This document shows positions 62,930-64,000 of a stretch of DNA of 64,000 nucleotides, piece after piece; the stretch's first letter is position 1; each line of letters starts with the position of its first letter. The stretch spans positions 49,288,499-49,352,498 of the forward strand of contig CM039464.1 in NCBI GenBank assembly GCA_022414725.1. The letters are read 5' to 3'. The notes below the pieces were generated by a model, which was not told the DNA's origin, made no database searches, and was given only the letters and a program-made list of their open reading frames with translations. This stretch comes from Microglena sp. YARC (Eukaryota > Chlorophyta > Chlorophyceae > Chlamydomonadales > Chlamydomonadaceae). The position numbers were made by a program, and so were the translations under genes.

Positions 62930-63750
62930 CGCTGCAAATTGAGTGCGACCCCAGTGTGACACGTACTCAGGTGTGGAAGTTTCGCCGGTAATCAGGCTTG
63001 AGTCGCATATTTTGCTACATAACTGGACCTGCAGAAATCTGAAGGAGGGAACTGATTGGCTGGCCCTCAAACAATCGCGATACTACGTTGGAGGATATCC
63101 TTGAAATAGGTTACATGGCTCCAGCTTTTAAGGCTGCTCTCCGTCTTCGGCAATAACATATGTATGTATGTACCGGTATGTATGCTTCAGTCCAGGGGTA
63201 GAACTTGAACTTGGTTACATAGCTTCAGCCAGCAATTTGGCTGCTCGCCGTATTCGGCGGTAAAACAACTATAACCAGGAAAATGTAAACGCGAAAAAAC
63301 CACTTCTCCATTTGTTTCATGTTTTATTTTCTTCTTCTGAGCTGTTGTGATCAATGAAACAACAGTACAAAAAACAAATCATACCTATCTACAAAGACTA
63401 GATCCAATCTCATCATACATTCATGAATGAATGGAGGAAGCTTCGCTCGACCTTAGCCTTCTGGATTGCACATCAGGTAATATAGAGGAATCATTTGACT
63501 CTCAGATTGGGAAATCAGGTTCTGCTATTTTCTTCTCGAATATAGTAAGGCTTCGTCAGTACATTCAAAGACCACATGGTGTTCATCTTGAACGGTTCTA
63601 GAATCACGTAGGTGACACACTCGATCCTTCCAAGGAACTAATGCCCCCCTTCTCTTGCGCGCGTTAGTTCACCGCACCTTAGCCCACCGCACCTTAGCCT
63701 GGCATCCGTACTGCCTGTACTACTGTCTGGCTTGGAGCTGACGCTGTCCC
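62930..63750. other. no supported gene
   Basis: Begins with a family C fragment (TTGCGACGCGCTGCAAATTG, AATCAGGCTTGAGTCGCATA). The rest is unique, with no convincing exon. Confidence 0.4.
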
Positions 63751-63753
63751 TAG

Positions 63754-64000
63754 GCCGATAAAAGTGTCGAGATCGCACCGCAGCATAACAGATTATCTTC
63801 CGAGGACTTTCACATCACCCTCGAGCTTGACGACGCTGACCTTGGGTGTAAGCTCGTCTATCTTCAACCAACAACCCACTGCACACTAGTAGATCCCTCT
63901 TCATACGCAGATTCCCTGGCCCACCCAGCTGCCCATGTTAAATTCTACTTCCATGCCTCAAGTGGATCGGTCGTGGGACAGATGCTGGACTTGAAGCACT
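63754..64000 (+). CDS. unrecognised partial exon running off the right end
   Basis: Open for 82 codons from an acceptor-like TCCCTAG at 63753 to the window end. Reads ADKSVEIAPQHNRLSSEDFH then ITLELDDADLGCKLVYLQPT and AHPAAHVKFYFHASSGS. Composition is protein-like, but I do not recognise it; a retroelement ORF or a host gene are both possible. Confidence 0.35.

Overview
This window looks like nuclear DNA of a eukaryotic green-lineage alga. It has spliced genes with GT-AG introns. One GTPase most resembles the plastid NOG1-like proteins of plants and starts with a plastid-type transit peptide. 5'-truncated non-LTR retrotransposons carry algal-style C-terminal domains, and tRNA-derived SINEs, MITE-like palindromes and a very large amount of tandem repeat are present. 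Species cannot be fixed from sequence alone; a repeat-rich prasinophyte or other chlorophyte is my guess. Nothing bacterial, no CRISPR array and no operon is seen.

Layout. 1-4.5 kb (-): 5' part of a plastid-type amidophosphoribosyltransferase (purF/ADE4-like), running off the left end. 4.9-5.5 kb (+): N-terminal exons of an organellar ribosomal protein uS7. 5.6-10 kb: non-coding repeats and old LINE/SINE remnants. 10-18 kb: an unrecognised minus-strand gene inside a block duplicated several times. 20.8-24.5 kb (+): C-terminal exons of a protein ending in a ubiquitin-like fold. 27.1-28.7 kb: a decayed LINE. 29.8-36.1 kb: tandem arrays, including about 53 copies of a 68-bp satellite. 36.7-42.7 kb (-): a BIRC6/UBE2O-type E2 ubiquitin-conjugating domain fused to a long Lys/Ala-rich repeat region. 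43.9-44.75 kb (-): an unrecognised gene start, divergent from the next gene. 44.8-59.9 kb (+): a nearly complete NOG1-like (PDE318-type) plastid GTPase in about eight exons, including a 23-nt microexon. 60-62 kb: an array of copies of its last coding segment. 62.2-62.6 kb: a long inverted repeat with a MITE in its loop. 63.75-64 kb: an open partial exon running off the right end.

The most striking feature is a rule shared by the recognised genes. At many exon-intron boundaries the last or first 15-100 nt of the exon, with its splice site and adjoining intron, is tandemly duplicated into the neighbouring intron (or past the stop codon). The real exon is always the copy next to the rest of the coding sequence: donor-side copies lie only downstream and acceptor-side copies only upstream. 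I count more than a dozen such edges in four genes. Much of the intron length in this window has therefore been built by amplifying its own splice junctions, leaving rows of intact decoy splice sites.

Exon models were read by eye from splice consensus, reading phase and remembered family similarity. No search or transcript evidence was available. Frequent one-base differences in G/C homopolymers suggest that some indels may be assembly errors.
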